This document shows positions 23,742 through 33,083 of a stretch of 64,000 bases of DNA, one piece after another. Position 1 is the stretch's first letter. Each line of letters begins with the position of its first letter. The notes below the pieces were generated by a model, which worked only from the letters and a program-made list of their open reading frames with translations, was not told the origin of the DNA and did no database searches. The stretch comes from CAYTEH01 sp964436765 (lineage in GTDB: Bacteria; Patescibacteriota; Gracilibacteria; Peribacterales; Peribacteraceae): NCBI GenBank assembly GCA_964436765.1, contig CAYTEH010000002.1:16494-80493 (forward strand). The letters are read 5' to 3'. Made by a program: the position numbers and the translations under genes.

Positions 23742-24250
23742 AGAAGCCCATCATGCTCATCGGTCTCGTGTGCTTCCTTGCGGCATGCACGCCCTCGTCG
23801 CAGCCCCTCATGCCACCCGAGAACCCCGAGGCATTGTCGTCTGAGCCGGCATTAAGCCCCATGACGTTTGAAACCATGCCGCTGGAGCTCGCCTCGCCCG
23901 ATGGTCGCTCTCTGGAGCTGACCGTGGAAATAGCCCAGAGCCCGGCGGAGCGGGAGCGGGGTCTCATGGGCCGCAGGACGCTTGATGATGGTACGGGCAT
24001 GCTCTTTGCGTTCGATGCCGAGCAGAACCTGAACTTCTGGATGAAGAACACGCTCATCCCGCTCGATATCGTGTTCTTCGATGCTGCGGGCGAGTTCGTC
24101 TCGGCATCCTCGATGCTGCCGTGCAGGGCCGACCCGTGTCCGCTCTATTCTTCCGTGGAGCCGGCCGAGTGGGCTCTGGAAGTTCCGGCGGGCTTCATCG
24201 CGCAGAATGGAGTGGGGGAGGGGTGGAGGTTGGTGTTTGGCGATGAGTAA
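23738..24250 (+). CDS. DUF192-family lipoprotein
   Basis: A 170-aa protein with a lipoprotein signal (MKKPIMLIGLVCFLAAC, lipobox LAAC at residues 14-17) and a Pro/Ser/Glu-rich linker. A DUF192 (COG1430) domain follows: LTVEIAQSPAERERGLMGR, MLFAFDAEQNLNFWMKNTLIPLDIVFF and VPAGFIAQNG. DUF192 proteins are small extracytoplasmic proteins of unknown activity. It overlaps rpe by 4 bp, so co-expression is likely though a functional link is not obvious. Confidence 0.9.
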   Translation: MKKPIMLIGLVCFLAACTPSSQPLMPPENPEALSSEPALSPMTFETMPLELASPDGRSLELTVEIAQSPAERERGLMGRRTLDDGTGMLFAFDAEQNLNFWMKNTLIPLDIVFFDAAGEFVSASSMLPCRADPCPLYSSVEPAEWALEVPAGFIAQNGVGEGWRLVFGDE

Positions 24251-24327
24251 GTGTGGAGGGAGTGGTCGATTTGCTGCGAATCTGTAAAAGGCAGCAATCA
24301 CTTTCAGCGTACGACGAATTATAAGGC

Positions 24328-24352
24328 CCTCTCCCCTTGGGGAGAGGGAACG
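24328..24352. repeat. Family B hairpin
   Basis: GCCCTCTCCCCTTGGGGAGAGGG foldback between convergent genes. No T-run, so termination is only possible. Confidence 0.55.
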
Positions 24353-24407
24353 CCGCTATCCCTGGCCACAAACGGACGTTCTGAGTGAGGGTAGAACGCC
24401 CTGGGTT

Positions 24408-25379
24408 TTACGCGGCATAGGACTGCAAATTCCGACCGATCCTCCCCGTCACATCCGCATCCGTGGGTATCTGGAAATCCAGGCCCGTCATCTTCTCGTA
24501 CAGGCTGATGTACTTGGCGCCGAGCATCGCGCGGACGTCGTCGGTCACTGCCGGGCGCGGGCGGCCGTCATCCACGAAGCCTTGTTCTTTGAGCCACAGG
24601 CGGAAGAATTCCTTGTCGAGCGATTCGGGCTCCTTGCCTGCGGCGAAACGTTCTTCGTACGAGGAGGCGACCCAGTAGCGCGAGGAATCGGGCGTGTGGA
24701 CTTCGTCGCCCACGCGCAGCACGCCTTCGGAGTCGTAGCCGAACTCGTACTTGGTATCGACCAGGATGAGGCCGCGCTTGGCCGCCACCTCCTGGCCGCG
24801 TCTGAACAGCGCGAATGCGTACTCCTTCACGCGGTCGATTTCCGCCCGGTTCGTGGCGCCCATGGCGATGAGCTCCTCCGGGCTCGCCGAGACGTCGTGT
24901 CCGGTCTCGGGCTTGGTTGACGGGGTGAAGATGATGTCCTTCAGCTTCTGGTTCTTCTTCATGCCGTCGGGGAGGGGATTGCCGCAAAAATTCCGGTTGC
25001 CCTGCTCGTAATTGACCCAGGCGGAGGTCGAGGTCGAGCCAGTGAGATACGCCCGCACCACCACTTCCACTTTGAGCATCCTGAGTTTTTTCGCGACCGT
25101 CACATTCGGGTCCGGCGTGGCCACCACGTGGGTGGGCATGACGTCCTTCACCTGCTCGAACCACCAGTTGCTCAGCTGGTTCAGCACTTGTCCTTTCAGG
25201 GGAATCGTGCACCACTGGTAATCGAACGCCGATTGGCGGTCCGTCGAAATCAGGATCACGCGATCGTTCTTCGTGTACACATCGCGGACTTTCCCTTTGT
25301 ACTTCTTGCCCAGGAAACCGAAATCGGTGTCATCGAGCGTGGTCTTGAGGAATGGGGTGAGGGTGGAGGGGGAGATCAT
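24408..25379 (-). CDS. purC: SAICAR synthase
   Basis: Joins CAIR and aspartate with ATP to make SAICAR. At 323 aa it belongs to the longer PurC type. Motifs are KKYKGKVRDVYTKNDRVILI, STDRQSAFDY, VVVRAYLTGSTSTSAW, PETGHDVSASPEEL, GLILVDTKYEFGYDSEG, DEVHTPDSSRYW and LDKEFFRLWLKEQG. The start at 25379 follows TACTATCATTTC. purB, which cleaves SAICAR, is 16 kb away in this window; no other purine genes are seen here. Confidence 0.97.
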   Translation of the reverse strand: MISPSTLTPFLKTTLDDTDFGFLGKKYKGKVRDVYTKNDRVILISTDRQSAFDYQWCTIPLKGQVLNQLSNWWFEQVKDVMPTHVVATPDPNVTVAKKLRMLKVEVVVRAYLTGSTSTSAWVNYEQGNRNFCGNPLPDGMKKNQKLKDIIFTPSTKPETGHDVSASPEELIAMGATNRAEIDRVKEYAFALFRRGQEVAAKRGLILVDTKYEFGYDSEGVLRVGDEVHTPDSSRYWVASSYEERFAAGKEPESLDKEFFRLWLKEQGFVDDGRPRPAVTDDVRAMLGAKYISLYEKMTGLDFQIPTDADVTGRIGRNLQSYAA

Positions 25380-25438
25380 GAAATGATAGTAGAAGAGAAG
25401 GCAATTTTGAGAAAGAACCCTCAGAAAAATAGTTTTTA

Positions 25439-25505
25439 GTTTATTAGTTTCTGGTTATTCGTTTCCAGTATTAACCAAAAACCAGTAAACCAGAAACTAG
25501 TAAAC
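25439..25505. repeat. Foldback of AAACCAG-type heptads
   Basis: The 18-bp left arm begins GTTTATTAGTTTCTGGTT (25439-25456). The right arm AACCAGAAACTAGTAAAC (25488-25505) pairs with it with one mismatch. An extra AACCAGT unit lies between. It is in the spacer between the divergent purC and the gene at 25571. A relative is at 47756-47830. Confidence 0.75.
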
Positions 25506-25570
25506 AGCGAGCGTCTTGCATCCTTCCCGCCCCGCCCAGTACGATACCTTTGTTCTTCCCTCCTCTTTTC

Positions 25571-26026
25571 ATGGATGCCTCCGCACGCACGTCCAAGACG
25601 AAGCCGTTGCTCATATTGGTCTCGCTCCTGCTCGCCATTTTCGGCGCTGTCAGCTTCAGCAATTGGATGTCGGCCCAGCAGCAGCTGGAGCAGGTGTCCA
25701 TGCGCCTGGACCAGCTGACGGCGGGCGATACGCAGCAGGGCAGGGAGGCTGCGCAGTTGGTGGTGTCTCAGTTGAGGAAGATCTACGACATTCCCGGCGA
25801 CATCGAGCCCACGGTCGCCACTATCGTCGACGTCAACACGCTCCGGCAGCGCAATGCCTTCTACAACAAGGCGAAGAACGGCGATTACCTAGTGGTGACC
25901 ACCGACCGCGCCATTTTGTTCGATGCCAAGCAGAACGTGATCATCGATGTGGTGCCGGTGCAGATCAACCCGGCTGCCGAGACAAATTCGTCACGCGCCG
26001 GGCAGGCATCGTCGGTCCGCCGCTGA
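25571..26026 (+). CDS. Single-pass membrane protein, unknown
   Basis: A 151-aa protein. One membrane helix near residues 14-32 (PLLILVSLLLAIFGAVSF) is followed by a short coiled-coil (QQQLEQVSMRLDQLTAGD) and a small extracytoplasmic domain (VDVNTLRQRNAFYNKAKNGDYLVVTTDRAILFD). The start at 25571 follows TTCCCTCCTCTTTTC. The next gene is also a small membrane protein and begins 9 bp after the stop. No function is recognised. Confidence 0.75.
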   Translation: MDASARTSKTKPLLILVSLLLAIFGAVSFSNWMSAQQQLEQVSMRLDQLTAGDTQQGREAAQLVVSQLRKIYDIPGDIEPTVATIVDVNTLRQRNAFYNKAKNGDYLVVTTDRAILFDAKQNVIIDVVPVQINPAAETNSSRAGQASSVRR

Positions 26027-26035
26027 TATTCCCAC

Positions 26036-26485
26036 ATGCAGAGCAGGAGTATTCCGTGGGCATTCCTGGGAGCCCTCTTCCTTGCCCTGGTTCTCGGCTA
26101 TCTCGCCGGGCGCATGGTGACGTTGCTGTCTTTCCAGTCGTCTCCGGCCGTCGAGCGGACGGATGAGCGTCCTGCGGTCCCCGTCCTCCACATCGACGGC
26201 CGCCAGGGCGAGACGCTCCGCGGGCGCGCATCGGGCGAACTGCGCATCGAGATCGGCACGCAAGTGATTCCGGCGAAGGATTCCGAGATAACGATCCCGC
26301 TCGCGGGGCTGAAGAACGTCGTCACGGTCACGGTCCCGGCCGGGATGAAGTACGTCGCGTCCAAAAACGGGAAGTACTACTATCCCGTGGAGTCGGTGGC
26401 GGGGGAGAAGATCGTCCCTGCGAATAGGGTCTATTTTGCAAGTGAGGGCGATGCTGAGGCTGCGGGTTTTGCCGCGGGGCGGTAG
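26036..26485 (+). CDS. Membrane-anchored protein with an Ada-like fold lacking cysteines
   Basis: A 149-aa protein with one N-terminal helix (WAFLGALFLALVLGYLAG). After a spacer, the C terminus reads KYVASKNGKYYYPVES, IVPANRVYFASEGDAEAAGF. This resembles the Ada-type zinc domain found in nucleases and lipoproteins, in which a K-Y-H-x-P-x-C and x-P-C pattern binds zinc. Here the Cys are replaced (PVES, AAGR), so metal binding is probably lost. It is co-transcribed with the preceding membrane gene. Confidence 0.7.
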   Translation: MQSRSIPWAFLGALFLALVLGYLAGRMVTLLSFQSSPAVERTDERPAVPVLHIDGRQGETLRGRASGELRIEIGTQVIPAKDSEITIPLAGLKNVVTVTVPAGMKYVASKNGKYYYPVESVAGEKIVPANRVYFASEGDAEAAGFAAGR

Positions 26486-26486
26486 A

Positions 26487-26524
26487 AAGAGAGAAGAGCA
26501 AAGTGAAAAGATAAAAGAGAAAAC
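26487..26524. repeat. Period-7 A-rich repeat
   Basis: AGAGCAA AGTGAAA AGATAAA AGAGAAA heptads after the Ada-like gene. Same style as 15099-15127. Confidence 0.6.
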
Positions 26525-26568
26525 TACCGATATCATTCGGATTCCAGACCTGTTTCCACAGCTTTTCT

Positions 26569-27279
26569 CTACAATCGCCCTGTCAACTTCCTCCCGTACA
26601 GCACCACCACGGACTTCAACATTTCCGTGCTATCTTTCACCAGGCGTACTTTCGATTCGGGTACCGCTGTCCATTTCACCTGTACTTCGGCGATTTTGAA
26701 TTTCCGTGACTGTGCGAGAGCCAGGATCTCGATGTCGCACGCGAAGCGGTCGATGCGTTGTTTCTTGAAGATCGCCTGCGCCGCTTCCCGGGTAAAGAGC
26801 TTGCAGCCGCACGCCGCATCCCTGATGCCGGGGATGAGCGGGTAGCAGAGCGCGTGGTATACCCTGCCGATGAAGCGCCGGTGCGGGCTCATGTAGACGT
26901 CCTTGTTGAGGCGCGAGCCGATGGCGATGTCCGCCTTCCGCTTCTTCAGCGCCGCGAACAAGTGCCCGATCTCCTCCACCGGGGTGGCCGCGTCGGCGTC
27001 GTAGAAGAGCGCGTAGTCTCCCGTTGCCGCAAGCATCCCGGCGCGCACGGCAGCGCCCTTGCCGCGGTTCCGTTTGAGTTCGATCACCCGGACGGGGAGG
27101 CCCTTCTCGGCTTTGGCCAGCGCCACGGTCCTGTCGCGGCTGCCGTCATCGGCCACGATCACTTCTTTCAGTACCGGCAGGCCGGCCGGTTTGCCTTTGA
27201 AGTACCCGGCGAGTTTTTTGAGCGTGGAAGGCAGGCGGTCTTCCTCGTTAAATGCCGGGATGATGACGGACAATGTCAT
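26569..27279 (-). CDS. Family 2 glycosyltransferase (dolichyl-P-glucose synthase-like)
   Basis: A 236-aa GT-A enzyme. Motifs are LSVIIPAFNEEDRLPSTL at the start, VIVADDGSRDRT, KRNRGKGAAVRAGMLAA and ALFYDADAATP (the DxD-like metal site), then ACGCKLFTREAAQ and RFACDIEILALA. This set is typical of enzymes that charge polyprenyl phosphate with a sugar. It sits beside the GT-C cluster, which would need such lipid-linked sugars. It is divergent from the big GT-C gene at 27360. Confidence 0.9.
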   Translation of the reverse strand: MTLSVIIPAFNEEDRLPSTLKKLAGYFKGKPAGLPVLKEVIVADDGSRDRTVALAKAEKGLPVRVIELKRNRGKGAAVRAGMLAATGDYALFYDADAATPVEEIGHLFAALKKRKADIAIGSRLNKDVYMSPHRRFIGRVYHALCYPLIPGIRDAACGCKLFTREAAQAIFKKQRIDRFACDIEILALAQSRKFKIAEVQVKWTAVPESKVRLVKDSTEMLKSVVVLYGRKLTGRL

Positions 27280-27359
27280 GAGTGTGGTGGATGATACCTG
27301 AGACGGAACGGGCGGGTGAGGAATTGCGGGAGATTCGCGTACGGGTTATTGTTCTCCCC

Positions 27360-30314
27360 ATGAAGCGGACGATCGGGATCATCACAGCCGGGCTCGTGTG
27401 CGTGCTCGGGTTACTGCTGTTTCACCGGGCTCTCATGGATTCGGGGAACGACATGCGCGTGTACCGCGAGATCGGCAGGAATGTGATGGCAGAGGAGCCG
27501 TCTTTCAAGAGCGAGTATCCGCCGCTGATGTCGGCAACGTTCACACTGATATCTGTTGAAGACCAGAAAACGTTCACCTGGATCTGGATTGCGCTGCTCG
27601 CCGCCTGCGCCGCGGGTATCGCGGTGTTCGGCGCCTGGCGCATGAAGGACGAAGTGTCCGCCGCCTTCCCGGCCGCGTTCGCGCTCACGATCCTGCTGCT
27701 TGGGCCCACTGTGACACTCGCGCGCTTCGATATCCTCATGCTGATGGCGCTGTTTCTCGCATGGAGGACCCATGAAAAAGAGCGGCCGGCAGAGAGCGGC
27801 TTCTGGTTGGCTATTGCCGTTGCCATCAAACTTGTGCCGATCCTGTTCCTTCCCCTGTTCCTGGTGCTGTCGCCCAAAGGGCACTGGAAAAGCTTCCTCA
27901 AGGGCTTCGTGCTTGGCGGGGTGGCGAGCGTTCTCTTCGCCACAGCGGTGCTGGGTCCGGGAGGCCTGTACGCGAACACGACATACATGCTCGCGTACCA
28001 TGCCGAACGGGGGGTCCAGGCAGAAAGCCTGTGGTCCGGGTTGGTGTTGCTCGGGGGCAAAGTCTTCGGGATGCAGCCGGGTATTATCTTTGATCATGGC
28101 GCGTACCACCTGACCGGAGCTCCTGGCTGGCTCAAGTCCCTGGCACTTGTGACGACGCTCGTCGGCGTCGCGGTCATCACGTGGATCGCCTGGAAACGCA
28201 GGAAAGCGAAACATCCGCTTGCAGCCCTGTGCCTGGCGCTGATCCTATGGAGCCTCGCCGCGAGTTCGGTGCTCTCGGCGCAATTCCTAGTATGGGTGGT
28301 GCCATTCCTGCTTCTCTACTGCTATGAGCGGTGGATGCAGGGCGACACGCCCGTCCCGTCGTTTCCGCTCCTCCTCACTGGAACATTGCTCGTGGCACTC
28401 CTGACTCAGTGGGTGTACCCCACCCACTATGAAGACGTCCTCGGCATGAACGACGACGCGCTCCTTATATTGAATATCCGGAACCTGCTTCTGCCCGTGC
28501 TTGCGGCGATGCTGCTCTGGCCGAGGCAATCCTCGACGAAACCGAAGACAGGCCGGAAGCGGTCCATCGCCCTTCCCGTCCTTTCTTTCGCGGCCGCCCT
28601 TGTCCTGGTGCCTGTGATGAGCTCGTTCCTGTGGCCGCGGTGGGAGAATGTCCGGTACTCGTTCGACGGTACGCAGTGGGAACAGGGCGTGCTGCCGCTC
28701 AAGCTGGCGGGCCGGCAATCGAACCTGACGGTCGAGATGGATGCGTACTCGTCGGGCATTCACCCGCGCCGTTACCGCGTGCTGCCCGATGACTGCCTGG
28801 AGTCGGTGGAGGTGAACGGCAAGCGGATCACCGCCGACCAGTTCTGCGATCCGCAGAACGGCCGGGTGGTGCGCGTCGGTTCGGAATTCAAAAAGGGAAT
28901 CAACCACGTGCGGATGACGGTGCGCGATACCGGCGGCGAGACGGGTCTTGCGATCGTGATGGATCCCGACGACGTGCTCATGCAGCTCTTCGGGCTCGTG
29001 TGGGTGCTGGCGGTGATTGCCGCGGGGTCGTGGCTCATCGTCACGGCGGTCCCGAAAGGCAATCTGCGGCTCCTGTACTTCGCGGGCCTGGGTGGCACGG
29101 CGCTCCGGTTGCTCTACATGCTCTCCACGCAGTACATACACCGCGCATACGACTGGGACGGGCACCTCGACTACGTCCGTCACGTGCTCACCCACTGGAC
29201 CATCCCCCCGGCCGTGAGCGGCTGGGAGATGCACCAGGCGCCGCTGTACTACTTCCTCACGGCCAGCCTCTACCGGGCCATGACGTTCATCGCCGCGTCC
29301 ACGAGCCAGTTCTTCATCGGGATGCTCCAGTACGTCTCGTTCCTGTGCTCCGCGGGCGCGCTCTTCTTCGGCATCTGGACCGTGCGGCGGCTCTTCCCTA
29401 AAAAACCGGCGCCGGCGCTGCTCGCGTCGCTCATCATCGCCACGTTCCCCGGGCTCGTGATGTTCGCGTCGCGCATCTCGAACGACTCGCTCTACCATCT
29501 CCTCGCCTTCGCGACGCTCGCGGCCATCGTGCTCTGGTGGCAGCAGGGGACGCGGAGGAACGCCGCGCTCGTGGGGCTCGCGTTCGCTGCGACGTTCCTC
29601 GTGAAAGTGAGCGTCTTCGTGATGGGTCCCGTCATCGGCGCGTGCCTGCTCCTGCATCCGCGCCTCACATGGAAACAGAAATTCGTGCACGGCGGCATCA
29701 TGGCCCTCCTCGTCATCGTCCTGGCGGCATGGCTGCCGGCGGTGCGTTTCATGGAAGAACAGACGCACAGCATCACGAGCTTCGGTCATTCCTCCATCAA
29801 CCCCGGGTTGCTGATGCCCACCACGGCCGAGTCATTCCTCACCTTCAACCCGGTCCAGGTCCTGCTCATCCCGTTCAACAACACCTGGGACGATGCCTCG
29901 CGCCGCATGTACTTCTGGGAGTTCTTCTACCGTTCCGCGTTCTACGGCGAATTCAACATGGGCGATAACCGGCGCGCCCTGAGCCAGGTGATCCTGCTGC
30001 TCGGCATGGCCGCGGCCGGGCTGATGTTCTACGGGCTCCTGCGGGAACTGCGCGCCCGCTGGCGCGAGACGCTGCCCCTGTGGGGAACGCTCGGATTGCT
30101 GGTACTCGGGAGCATGACGTTCCGGTTCCTGTTCCGCTGTTCATGCGACCAGGATTTCCGCTTCGCGATCGTGGCGGTGGTGCCCATCGCGTACTTCGCC
30201 GCGTCATCGGTCGCGTACCTGCCCAAACGGGGCGGGCTGCTCGCGAAGCACGTGCTGCTCGCGCTGGCGGCGTCGAGCGCGGGGTTGCTGCTCAGCTTCT
30301 GGTTGTGGCCGTAG
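27360..30314 (+). CDS. Double GT-C glycosyltransferase fusion
   Basis: A 984-aa protein with two GT-C membrane modules. Residues 1-420 look like a GT87/DUF2029-type mannosyltransferase (early loop with DSGNDMRVYREIGR). Residues about 440-560 form a soluble beta-rich segment. A second module (from about 575) has a PMT/GT39-like first loop, YIHRAYDWDGHLDYVRHVLTH then MHQAPLYY, followed by about ten helices. The start at 27360 follows GTTATTGTTCTCCCC. Fusion implies two glycosyl transfers in one protein or one degenerate half. Acceptors are unknown. Confidence 0.8.
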   Translation: MKRTIGIITAGLVCVLGLLLFHRALMDSGNDMRVYREIGRNVMAEEPSFKSEYPPLMSATFTLISVEDQKTFTWIWIALLAACAAGIAVFGAWRMKDEVSAAFPAAFALTILLLGPTVTLARFDILMLMALFLAWRTHEKERPAESGFWLAIAVAIKLVPILFLPLFLVLSPKGHWKSFLKGFVLGGVASVLFATAVLGPGGLYANTTYMLAYHAERGVQAESLWSGLVLLGGKVFGMQPGIIFDHGAYHLTGAPGWLKSLALVTTLVGVAVITWIAWKRRKAKHPLAALCLALILWSLAASSVLSAQFLVWVVPFLLLYCYERWMQGDTPVPSFPLLLTGTLLVALLTQWVYPTHYEDVLGMNDDALLILNIRNLLLPVLAAMLLWPRQSSTKPKTGRKRSIALPVLSFAAALVLVPVMSSFLWPRWENVRYSFDGTQWEQGVLPLKLAGRQSNLTVEMDAYSSGIHPRRYRVLPDDCLESVEVNGKRITADQFCDPQNGRVVRVGSEFKKGINHVRMTVRDTGGETGLAIVMDPDDVLMQLFGLVWVLAVIAAGSWLIVTAVPKGNLRLLYFAGLGGTALRLLYMLSTQYIHRAYDWDGHLDYVRHVLTHWTIPPAVSGWEMHQAPLYYFLTASLYRAMTFIAASTSQFFIGMLQYVSFLCSAGALFFGIWTVRRLFPKKPAPALLASLIIATFPGLVMFASRISNDSLYHLLAFATLAAIVLWWQQGTRRNAALVGLAFAATFLVKVSVFVMGPVIGACLLLHPRLTWKQKFVHGGIMALLVIVLAAWLPAVRFMEEQTHSITSFGHSSINPGLLMPTTAESFLTFNPVQVLLIPFNNTWDDASRRMYFWEFFYRSAFYGEFNMGDNRRALSQVILLLGMAAAGLMFYGLLRELRARWRETLPLWGTLGLLVLGSMTFRFLFRCSCDQDFRFAIVAVVPIAYFAASSVAYLPKRGGLLAKHVLLALAASSAGLLLSFWLWP

Positions 30315-30320
30315 GAAAGC

Positions 30321-31637
30321 TTAAATATACACCGGCACCATGAGGTTCAGCAGCATGAAGGCACACAGCCCGCTGAGGAGTAGTCGTCTGCCCCAGAACG
30401 TCTGAAGAAATTTCGAAATCCGTTTCGTCTGGAGCACCTGCGCCGTCAGGTACGTGGCGCCGAGCGTGGCCGGAGCGATGTACACCCCTTTCACCGGACC
30501 CCATCCCGCGAAGGGGCTCTGGTACAGGTACAGGATGAATGACGCGAGGAACGCGGCGCCGGCGGCGAGGACCGTCCAGCCGAGCGCGCGCCAGTGCCGC
30601 TGCGCTTTTTTTCGGAGAGCGAACAGCGCGAGCCCAAGGGGCGTGAGGCAGGTGGCACCGATGAGCCAGATGCGGCCCACGGTCAGGCTGAGCCCGGGTC
30701 CCGTGAAGATCCCCACCCAGAAATCCCACCAGGCGTTCCAGATCCGCAGTTTGCCGCTGTTGCGCTGCGTGATGCTGGCGCTCAAAAAAAGCGTCCGGAA
30801 AAATTCCGCCGGATCGGCGTCGCGCGCGGCTTTTGCCTCCATCTGGCCACCGCCGTTCATCCAGTTCACGTTATTCGGGAAGTACGTGTGCTCCGTGCTC
30901 TGCCTGTACCGCACGTGGTAGTAGGGGAACGCCAGCGCTCCGGCCACGAGTACGGCGCACAGCAGCGGCGCCCAGGCGCGGGCGATGCGCGTGCGTTCAC
31001 GCGAGACCGCGAGCGCCGCGAGCGGGATCACCGGCAGCAGGATGCCCGAGAATTTGGTGAACGGGCCCGCGAGGAGCGTCAGTCCCATGATTGCCCAGAG
31101 TGTCGCTCGCTTCCAGCCCCGGCGTTTCTCCGGTTCCCAGAAGAGCCGGGCCGAGACGTACAGCAGCATCGTCACATAGCACAGGATGAGGACGTCCAGG
31201 TTCATCGAGGTCTGGAGGTAGAACTGGATGGGTATGGCCGCGAAGACGTACAGGAACGCGAGCCCCGCCGGCCGGAGCAGCAGGTTCAGGTGTTTGAGCG
31301 TCGCCCTGAGCAGCAGGAACGCCAGCACCGATGCCGCGAACGAGACGATCTGCACGGCCTGTACGTCCGTCAGGCCCATCAGGAAAAACGGCTTTGCAAA
31401 GAGGAATCCCAGCGGCGGGTGATACGCGTAGAAGAGCGAATGGATGTCCATCATCAGGTTGTCCCAGCGGATCTCGCGCACCATTTCGAGGTGCGGTCCC
31501 GGGTCGGAGCCCGACATCTGCCCCGCGCGTTCCCATGCGAGCGCGATCTTTCCCAGCACCAGCAGCATGCAGAGCCACCGTTCGTGGACGGCCGGTATCA
31601 GCGTCGTAGCGTCGTGTCTGCTCGTGCGTGCCTGCAT
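30321..31637 (-). CDS. GT-C family membrane glycosyltransferase
   Basis: A 438-aa protein with about ten helices. The first large loop holds GSDPGPHLEMVREIRWDN and YHPPLGFLFAKP, the acidic-then-HPP layout of the PMT/ArnT-type GT-C enzymes. It uses polyprenyl-P sugar donors on the outer face. The 3' end is convergent with the double GT-C gene (7 bp gap). Start at 31637 (MQARTSRH) or 31673; neither has a strong leader. Confidence 0.8.
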   Translation of the reverse strand: MQARTSRHDATTLIPAVHERWLCMLLVLGKIALAWERAGQMSGSDPGPHLEMVREIRWDNLMMDIHSLFYAYHPPLGFLFAKPFFLMGLTDVQAVQIVSFAASVLAFLLLRATLKHLNLLLRPAGLAFLYVFAAIPIQFYLQTSMNLDVLILCYVTMLLYVSARLFWEPEKRRGWKRATLWAIMGLTLLAGPFTKFSGILLPVIPLAALAVSRERTRIARAWAPLLCAVLVAGALAFPYYHVRYRQSTEHTYFPNNVNWMNGGGQMEAKAARDADPAEFFRTLFLSASITQRNSGKLRIWNAWWDFWVGIFTGPGLSLTVGRIWLIGATCLTPLGLALFALRKKAQRHWRALGWTVLAAGAAFLASFILYLYQSPFAGWGPVKGVYIAPATLGATYLTAQVLQTKRISKFLQTFWGRRLLLSGLCAFMLLNLMVPVYI

Positions 31638-31760
31638 CCGGGAAACGATACGGAAAATACCGCGCCTGCTCAAACGGATTCACCATCTTCCGGCAAGATT
31701 GCAGCACAAGTCCCGGCGCGCGCGACTGTTCTTTGCGCGCGCGTCCCCTATGATGCGCGC

Positions 31761-33077
31761 ATGCGGAAGCGGTTCCACGGTCCGTTCCAATGGCTCTTCA
31801 TCGCACTCGGGATGCTGCTGCTCATCGCGCTTCCCCACGCCCTCCGTTCCGACGGCCTCGAGCGGTACCTGGCGCTCCTCGAATTGATCCGTAACGGCAC
31901 TTTTTCCGTGACCAAATACTCGATGGTGGGCCCGCTGTTTGCGTTGCCGCTCTTCGTTCTCGGCAAGCTTGCGGGAAACGAGCAGGGGATCACGTCCAAC
32001 TTCAACATCCTCGTGCTCCTTGCCGGCATGTGCACGCTGTTCATCGCGCTTGCGCGCCGGCTCGCGGTCCCCGAGGTCCGCTCGTTCCTCCTCATCCTGC
32101 TGTTCGGTTCCATGATGCCGGTGCACGCGTTGCATTTTTACGGCGAGATGTTCACCGCGGTCACGGTCGCGGCCGGCACCGCCGCCGCCCTGCTCGCGGG
32201 CGCACACTCGGGGTGGGTCTGGACGGTGCTCGGGGCAGCCAACACGCCCATGGCACTGGTCGGCTTCGGGTTCCTGGCGCTGCGTCAGGCATGTTCCCTC
32301 AAAAAATACCGGTATCTGTTGCTGCCGGCAGCCGCGCTCGGGCTCATTCTGCTCGAGGCGAAGCTCCGGCGCGGGGGATTTTTGATATCGGGATACGCGG
32401 GCGAGCACGGGAAAGAATCGGTGCTCCCGTACACCTCGCGTGCCGGTTTCGGCTTCCCCTTCGCCGTCGGCTTCCTCTCGCTCACGCTCTCCTTCGGCAA
32501 GGGTATCATCTTCTACGCGCCGGGATTGCTCGCTGTGCCTGCGTTCCTGCGCTCGTCCGCCGATGCCGCCGTCCGGCATCTGCTCGAACTCTGGCTCTGG
32601 TTTTTGCTCGGGATCCTGCTCGTGGCCTCCACGTGGTACAGCTGGCAGGGAGGGTGGTTCTGGGGCCCGCGTTTTTTGATGTTCGCGAGTTTTCCCGCAT
32701 CGCTCGCGCTCGCATGGCAGGTGCACCGGGCCCGGACGTTCCCCGCGTGCGTCATCACGCTGCTGCTCCTCGCGCTCAGTTTCTGGGTGGGCTTCTCGGG
32801 GCTTGTCTTCAACCAGCGTGATATGGCCCTGTGCTTGCAGGACAACGCGCGGCTGGAGCCGCTCTGCTGGTACACGCCGGAATATAGCGCGCTGTGGCGT
32901 CCGTTCGTCACGGGCAAGATCTACGGGATGAACATGTTTGAGACGGGCATCGCGCTCGTGTGGCTGGGCGCATTCCTCTGCACCGCATGGCCGCTTTTTG
33001 TGCAGCTCAGCACGCTGCTGCCGGGCAGGTGGGCGAACATCCGGGCAACGCTCCGTCCGTCGCACTGGCGTTTCTGA
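31761..33077 (+). CDS. GT-C-like multi-pass membrane protein
   Basis: A 438-aa protein with about eleven helices. The long frame open upstream (to 30594) is antisense shadow of the neighbouring gene, so I start at ATG 31761 (MRKRFHGPF). Early SDGLERYLALLELIR and later YSWQGGWFWGPRFLM with TPEYSALWRPF recall uncharacterised bacterial membrane glycosyltransferases. No catalytic residue is certain. Its 3' end nearly touches the epimerase gene (convergent, 6 bp). Confidence 0.7.
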   Translation: MRKRFHGPFQWLFIALGMLLLIALPHALRSDGLERYLALLELIRNGTFSVTKYSMVGPLFALPLFVLGKLAGNEQGITSNFNILVLLAGMCTLFIALARRLAVPEVRSFLLILLFGSMMPVHALHFYGEMFTAVTVAAGTAAALLAGAHSGWVWTVLGAANTPMALVGFGFLALRQACSLKKYRYLLLPAAALGLILLEAKLRRGGFLISGYAGEHGKESVLPYTSRAGFGFPFAVGFLSLTLSFGKGIIFYAPGLLAVPAFLRSSADAAVRHLLELWLWFLLGILLVASTWYSWQGGWFWGPRFLMFASFPASLALAWQVHRARTFPACVITLLLLALSFWVGFSGLVFNQRDMALCLQDNARLEPLCWYTPEYSALWRPFVTGKIYGMNMFETGIALVWLGAFLCTAWPLFVQLSTLLPGRWANIRATLRPSHWRF

Positions 33078-33083
33078 GCTGCC

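Noticed and set aside
28287..29789. 500-aa reverse frame inside the double GT-C gene
   Set aside because: Arg/Glu/His-rich shadow of a high-GC coding sequence, without leader or motif.
30594..31760. Long N-terminal extension of the GT-C gene at 31761
   Set aside because: The stretch is antisense to the GT-C gene at 30321-31637 and is not membrane-like, so the start was moved to 31761.
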